The notes under the pieces: model-generated
What the model was told of the DNA's origin: nothing
The model's database searches: none
Seen by the model: only the letters and a program-made list of their open reading frames with translations
In this document: positions 60,320 through 64,000 of the stretch, in pieces
How positions within the stretch are numbered: position 1 is the stretch's first letter
How the letters are laid out: every line of letters starts with the position of its first letter
Translations under genes and position numbers: made by a program
From: Lachnospiraceae bacterium
GTDB lineage: Bacteria > Bacillota > Clostridia > Lachnospirales > Lachnospiraceae
NCBI GenBank assembly: GCA_014804355.1
Contig: JAAUZY010000060.1
Location: 17,829 to 81,828 of the forward strand
Direction: 5' to 3'
Length of the DNA stretch: 64,000 bases

Positions 60320-60562
60320 ATGAGTACTTTAGACGCAACTGTTTCCATGCTGGAAGCAATGCCAGAAGATGCAAGAATCAAGGTTATGGAATTCACACAG
60401 AAACTGTTCACTTCCAGAAAGCCTGCAAACCCATTTGTTCCAGTCAGTCAGGACCAAATCCTTTCTGACCTTGCCGAATCACGCCAGCAGATTTCTGATG
60501 GAAAGGGACTTGATATGGAAGACGCACTGAACAGGATGGGAAAACAGCATGGATTTATTTAA
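60320..60562 (+). CDS. Antitoxin of a RelE/ParE-type toxin-antitoxin pair
   Basis: An 80-residue acidic protein from the ATG at 60320, behind AGAGGAGG; the track's ORF is 56 codons longer without a start site. It begins MSTLDATVSMLEAMPEDARI and ends with a flexible toxin-binding tail (SDLAESRQQISDGKGLDMED). Its last 14 bases overlap the toxin gene, the usual arrangement. It resembles short antitoxins that lack a separate DNA-binding domain, so autoregulation may rest on its helical N-terminus. Confidence 0.85.
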   Translation: MSTLDATVSMLEAMPEDARIKVMEFTQKLFTSRKPANPFVPVSQDQILSDLAESRQQISDGKGLDMEDALNRMGKQHGFI

Positions 60563-60881
60563 TGTGATTATTTCGCCAAAAGCGCTGTCCCAACTGAACA
60601 GCTATATTGACTACCTGCAATACACTCTGCTAAATGACCAGGCCGCCTACAATGTATGGCAGGATGCCATGGAAACACGTGAGCAACTTTCAAAAGCCGC
60701 CAGCAGTCTGAAATTTTGCACTCATCCCAAACTGAAAAAGAACGGATATCGTGCCATCTGTTTCATGCGGCACCGCTATCTCATGCTATACCGGATAGAG
60801 GGCACAACTGTTTATGTAGATGCTATATACCATCAGCTCCAGAATTATGAAAATACCTTTGTAGATGAATTAAACCGCTAA
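60549..60881 (+). CDS. RelE/ParE-family toxin
   Basis: A 110-residue basic protein of the RelE/ParE fold. The start VIISPKALSQLNSYIDYLQY gives the first strand and helices; KFCTHPKLKKNGYRAICFMR and YLMLYRIEGTTVYVDAIYHQ give the beta sheet with the typical Arg/Tyr residues; a C-terminal helix follows. RelE types cut mRNA on the ribosome and ParE types poison gyrase; the sequence alone does not decide. It starts inside the antitoxin gene and is followed by a terminator. Confidence 0.88.
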   Translation: MDLFNVIISPKALSQLNSYIDYLQYTLLNDQAAYNVWQDAMETREQLSKAASSLKFCTHPKLKKNGYRAICFMRHRYLMLYRIEGTTVYVDAIYHQLQNYENTFVDELNR

Positions 60882-60885
60882 AGTC

Positions 60886-60924
60886 AAAAAGCCGGAATGG
60901 AGATATGATTCCTTCCGGCTTTTT
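60886..60924 (+). terminator. Terminator of the toxin-antitoxin operon
   Basis: AAAAAGCCGGAA pairs with TTCCGGCTTTTT across a 15-base loop, with a T-run at the end. It starts four bases past the toxin stop. Confidence 0.88.
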
Positions 60925-60988
60925 GTTTTCTCTTATTCGATTTATCACTCTGTATATTGTGTCTCTTTCATTATGGATATACTATATA

Positions 60989-61017
60989 TTGACAACCTTT
61001 CGGTCGTATTCTATACT
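60989..61017 (+). promoter_or_regulatory. Strong promoter of the ImmA-like gene
   Basis: TTGACA, 17 bases, TATACT: the best plus-strand consensus promoter in the window. The start point would fall about two bases before AGGAGG, so the leader is almost only the ribosome site. Confidence 0.8.
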
Positions 61018-61040
61018 GAAGATATAGGAGGCTGTTGGTA

Positions 61041-61454
61041 ATGACAAAAGAAAATATTATTTTATATGCCAGATTGCTACGTAACATCTTTGAGACTACA
61101 GATGCTATAGAGATTGCCCGTCAGCTTCGGTATGAAGTGCTCTTCGTAGAGGCGGATATCCGCTCTCTCAAAGCAAACACATACAGATGTGAAAATGGAA
61201 CCAAGACCATTTTCATAAACAATAAATATGATGACACCTCCAGAACAATCCTATGCGCCCATGAACTGGGGCACGCCGTTTTTAATCATAAATACAAGCA
61301 TAATTACAAAGACAAAAACTTGAAAAATGAATATGAGGTTAATCTCTTTGCGGTTGCATTACTATTTGACGAGTGCTTTAATATCCCTCTTGTACAGATG
61401 AGCAATTATGCACTTCAGAGCATATTGGATCTAAATATTAATCTCCTGCCATAG
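61041..61454 (+). CDS. ImmA/IrrE-family metallopeptidase
   Basis: About 137 residues from the ATG at 61041, nine bases after AGGAGG; the track's TTG start is too close to it. The zinc motif HELGHAVF and the third ligand Glu in NEYEVNLFA are present. ImmA-like peptidases cleave repressors, usually an XRE-family protein encoded next door, to induce mobile elements or toxin-antitoxin pairs. Here no XRE gene is adjacent, so the target is elsewhere or the gene is an isolated remnant. Its strong promoter suggests constant expression. Confidence 0.87.
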   Translation: MTKENIILYARLLRNIFETTDAIEIARQLRYEVLFVEADIRSLKANTYRCENGTKTIFINNKYDDTSRTILCAHELGHAVFNHKYKHNYKDKNLKNEYEVNLFAVALLFDECFNIPLVQMSNYALQSILDLNINLLP

Positions 61455-61467
61455 AAGAAACTTATTT

Positions 61468-61581
61468 ATGTATTCAAGCCAATTCAACTTCTTAATGGAA
61501 ACGGGACTGTCACAAGCCAAATCTCAGCAATCACGCCCTGTTGCTGATGTGTTCACGGATTTGAAACGGGAGATGCAATAA
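61468..61581 (+). pseudogene. Antitoxin C-terminal remnant
   Basis: An open frame reads MYSSQFNFLMETGLSQAKSQ and continues to DVFTDLKREMQ, then TAA. This looks like the end of an antitoxin with its DNA-binding half missing. The stop overlaps the ATG of the next remnant (TAATG), as in intact toxin-antitoxin pairs. No start site precedes it. Confidence 0.55.
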
Positions 61582-61649
61582 TGGGTAAAACTTATGCTGT
61601 GAAAATCACATCCCAGGCTGAAGATCAAATACAGGAAATCATACCTTGA
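61581..61649 (+). pseudogene. Truncated RelE/ParE toxin remnant
   Basis: The first 22 codons, MGKTYAVKITSQAEDQIQEI, then IP and a stop, match the first strand and helix of a RelE/ParE toxin. The rest has been lost where transposase-like sequence begins. Confidence 0.6.
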
Positions 61650-61695
61650 AACCGCCAGATCAAATGGTCTGAATCCCCGGAAATATCTGGAATAC
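61648..61695 (+). mobile_element. IS66-type transposase C-terminal fragment
   Basis: The frame ETARSNGLNPRKYLEYPITQ resembles the conserved end of IS66-family transposases (ETAKANGLNP.KYLEYL). It directly joins the broken toxin, so an IS66-type insertion probably disrupted this toxin-antitoxin pair and was then mostly deleted. Confidence 0.5.
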
Positions 61696-61699
61696 CCTA

Positions 61700-63502
61700 T
61701 TACTCAACGCATACGTTCTTTTTCTGTTCAGCTTTTGCCAATTCTATATTATATTCGTTCTCGTGTACGATCTGGCTGTCCTTTCCATACAGATTTACAT
61801 ATATTTTCTGAGCTTTACTAAGCCAGACCAGCGCCTCATCAAAATCGCCCTTAACATAATACAATTTAGCCAGCATATCATATGCACGCGCAATATCCGG
61901 ATGATCCTCCGGATATGTTTTTTCCCATATTTTTAATGCTTTCAGCATATATACATACGCATCAAGCAATTTCCCCCACGCCTGCTGCCGCAAAAAGATT
62001 GCCGCAAGATTCATGTATGAGTTCGCTAATTCCGTATTTGTTTCCCCGTAGATTTTTTCCCTGACTGTTATTGCTTTCTTATAATATTTTTCGGCCGGAT
62101 TCCATTGTTCCAAATCAGCGTACACCGCCGCCAGATTATGGTATATATGCGCTGCATTTTCATGATCTTCCCCTAAAAACCGAGTGCAGATTTTTCTGGC
62201 TCTGATCAGACCTTGCTTGGCGTGTTCCAAATCTCCCATTTGATGGTAGATTCCGGATATATTATTCAATACGAGAATCTCTGCCTCTACATTGCCCGTG
62301 TGATACTTTTCTCCCAATTCCTGTGATTTCTGAAAACATTTCAGCGCCTCCGATAATTCTCCCTTTTCCTCGTAAGCACGTCCAAGATTATTATATACTA
62401 CCAGTATTCTATAACTGCTCTCATTTCCGGATGCCATAATCACCTGAATATTTTGCTTATGAATTTCAAGCGCTTCATCATATTTGTGCTCCACTAAATA
62501 TACCTGTGCAATATATTCCCATATATCTATCGTCTCCAGTGAATACTCCTTAGCAAATTTCTTATAAATCCGCAACGCCTTATAGCTGTTATCTTTTGCT
62601 TGCGAAAAATCTCCTGACTTTAAACACATACATGCCAGATCCGCATACATTTCGGCTATATCAATCGAATTCGGCGCAAACAACTTCTCAACCAATTCCT
62701 GTCTCAATTTTGCAAAATGCGACACCTTCCGGTATATTCCAAGTTGCAGGTACACTCTCGAGAGTAACTTATATATGCTAATTTGCTCCCGCTCTTCTTT
62801 TCCCGAAACCAATACATCACTTACACTGTCTGTCAGATCTCGTATCCACTCTGCTGCCGTATGGTCTAAATAATCTGCACAGGAAAGCCAGACATGCAGT
62901 ATCGCCTCCGCCATTTTTAAATCCGGTTTTTCATTTCCATCATGTGTCTCAATATATCCCTTATACTCCGCAAACCGATTGACCAGCAGTCTGATATCTC
63001 CGGTATATTCTTTGCTCTCATTGTAAGAAATCGTCTCTTTTTCTTCCTCTACAACAAATGAACAATTATACATAATATAAGTAAATAAGTCACGCGCCTC
63101 TCTGGATAACAGAATAGAAAAATAGGGTGTCATTCCAAACACCCACATTTTATCGCACTCCATCAGTTGATCCCGCATATAATTTAATTTTTCTATATAT
63201 ACACTGTCTCCCACCCACAGACCGCATAACTGCAAATTACACATAATAACGACCTGTGCCTGCGGAGTTTTATCCAAAATCTGTTTCAACCGTTGAATAT
63301 CGGACGGAATCTCCTCTGTTCTTTTTGCATAGTCCGCCATATCGACAATAATTGCCTGCTTATGGCAGCTTTTCTTAAGTTCATCTGCAATTAAACGCTG
63401 CTCCTTAGCTGTCGCCGCCTGATAAATGCACATCCCTCTTGTCGTGTCCTCCATCATCAATGACAGCATCTGAAACTGTTCGCCTTCCGCCTGTGCAATC
63501 AT
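61700..63502 (-). CDS. TPR protein with NTPase-like N-terminal domain
   Basis: A 600-residue cytoplasmic protein. Residues about 20-150 look like a RecA/AAA-type core without a Walker A loop: strand-like AIIVDMADYAKR, QAQVVIMCNLQLCG and KMWVFGMTPYFSILLSREAR, the latter two like Walker B and sensor strands. Residues about 235-590 are eight or so tetratricopeptide repeats (YNNLGRAYEEKGELSEALKC, YHNLAAVYADLEQWNPAEKY, YDMLAKLYYVKGDFDEALVW). The start is three bases past the stop of the ATPase gene, so the two form a unit. The region is AT-rich and lies beside mobile debris. A sensor or defence role is an inference. Confidence 0.8.
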   Translation of the reverse strand: MIAQAEGEQFQMLSLMMEDTTRGMCIYQAATAKEQRLIADELKKSCHKQAIIVDMADYAKRTEEIPSDIQRLKQILDKTPQAQVVIMCNLQLCGLWVGDSVYIEKLNYMRDQLMECDKMWVFGMTPYFSILLSREARDLFTYIMYNCSFVVEEEKETISYNESKEYTGDIRLLVNRFAEYKGYIETHDGNEKPDLKMAEAILHVWLSCADYLDHTAAEWIRDLTDSVSDVLVSGKEEREQISIYKLLSRVYLQLGIYRKVSHFAKLRQELVEKLFAPNSIDIAEMYADLACMCLKSGDFSQAKDNSYKALRIYKKFAKEYSLETIDIWEYIAQVYLVEHKYDEALEIHKQNIQVIMASGNESSYRILVVYNNLGRAYEEKGELSEALKCFQKSQELGEKYHTGNVEAEILVLNNISGIYHQMGDLEHAKQGLIRARKICTRFLGEDHENAAHIYHNLAAVYADLEQWNPAEKYYKKAITVREKIYGETNTELANSYMNLAAIFLRQQAWGKLLDAYVYMLKALKIWEKTYPEDHPDIARAYDMLAKLYYVKGDFDEALVWLSKAQKIYVNLYGKDSQIVHENEYNIELAKAEQKKNVCVE

Positions 63503-63505
63503 ACA

Positions 63506-64000
63506 CTAATTTCCCCCAAATTTCCTGTGTTCAACCAGCCACTTTTCCACCAGAGGATGCAGATCGCACCATCTTGTTCCGTTGTATTCAAGCACTGCAC
63601 CTACCTGCATTAATTTTGTAATCGCCTCCGATGAATTGACATACTTATGTCCCTTGTAAATCTCTTCCATTGCCGGAATCAGATCAGAAGAATAACTTGC
63701 ATTCATTTCCGATTCTAAAGAATTTAATGCAAATTCCGCATCCTCTATACTTATGATAGCCGCTTTCCGTACTCTGGCACGAATTGCCGCTTTACCGATA
63801 CACCGAAACAGATCCCTGATATACCCACCGGTCTGCTTAATAAGCAGATCTAATACACCTTCATCAAAAAGCGATAAATCTGCCCGCTTATTCACAATCT
63901 GATACATTGTTTTCATGCCTTCTTCATATTCCGGCTCATAGTGATCTGTAACCCAGTTCTTCAACTTAATCATCGGAAGCTTCTCCGGATTGGGCAGCCA
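63506..64000 (-). CDS. AAA-like ATPase, C-terminal part cut by window edge
   Basis: The track starts at an internal ATG (63973), but the frame stays open to the window edge (WLPNPEKLPMIKLKNW), so the gene begins beyond base 64000. The visible 164 residues contain a helical lid domain (LLIKQTGGYIRDLFRCIGKA) like that of Orc/STAND-type AAA ATPases and a winged-helix-like end (VGAVLEYNGTRWCDLHPLVE). Walker motifs would lie outside the window. It precedes the TPR gene with three bases between. Confidence 0.7.
   Translation of the reverse strand, partial: WLPNPEKLPMIKLKNWVTDHYEPEYEEGMKTMYQIVNKRADLSLFDEGVLDLLIKQTGGYIRDLFRCIGKAAIRARVRKAAIISIEDAEFALNSLESEMNASYSSDLIPAMEEIYKGHKYVNSSEAITKLMQVGAVLEYNGTRWCDLHPLVEKWLVEHRKFGGN

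Noticed and set aside
1-64000. CRISPR array, rRNA operon or prophage
   Set aside because: No regularly spaced direct repeats, no rRNA sequence and no phage structural genes were seen; the repeats found are scattered and palindromic.

Overview
The window looks like a chromosomal segment of an anaerobic Clostridia species, most likely of the family Lachnospiraceae. This is inferred from gene content and style, not from a database search. Pointers are a DUF3842 gene, a LacI/GH42 sugar locus, a purE-M-N-D operon, a ClpC-RadA operon without CtsR, two chemoreceptors, and AGGAGG-type ribosome sites with TTGACA/TATAAT promoters. Base composition looks balanced through most of it; the right-hand 10 kb reads more AT-rich and accessory.

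Layout. 1-3.7 kb: a partial sugar-locus gene behind a LacI-type operator, a chemoreceptor and a DUF3842 protein. 3.7-10.6 kb (minus strand): a His/Cys-rich secreted peptide, a small P-loop kinase and an ECF vitamin-transporter S component behind an attenuator-like leader, then a VTC polyphosphate polymerase-like / DUF4956 / CotH / CotH-like operon. 10.6-13.9 kb: a LacI regulator diverging from a GH42 beta-galactosidase; its promoter carries the same operator core as the gene at the left edge. 13.9-20.7 kb: two sigma-factor operons, one with an ABC transporter whose permease has a divergently transcribed paralogue. 20.8-26.3 kb: tRNA-Trp, a lipoprotein, a heterodimeric ABC exporter and an LCP ligase. 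26.5-42.8 kb (all minus strand): radA, clpC, a YtrA-like GntR gene, an SH3 membrane protein, a zinc-ribbon protein, purD/N/M/E, an M29 aminopeptidase, two small membrane proteins, pyrE, pyrF, a NUDIX-like gene and a TPR lipoprotein. 42.9-47.8 kb: a YdcF-type protein, a 226-bp palindromic element, an Hpt protein, a second chemoreceptor and a hemerythrin-domain protein. 47.8-53.2 kb: a permease-ATPase-regulator-kinase operon of the peptide-sensing type. 53.2-64 kb: a DUF4143 ATPase, the MoxR/DUF58/transglutaminase operon, a coiled-coil protein, a toxin-antitoxin pair, an ImmA-like peptidase, remnants of a second toxin-antitoxin pair and of an IS66-type transposase, and at the edge an AAA-like ATPase with a TPR partner.

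Beyond the genes, the window holds at least three families of short dispersed palindromic repeats. One of them appears to have become part of the coding sequence of the membrane gene next to a sigma factor. The candidates for a poorly described system are the VTC/DUF4956/CotH cluster, whose second CotH copy has lost its catalytic motif, and the ATPase/TPR pair at the right edge, which lies among mobile debris.
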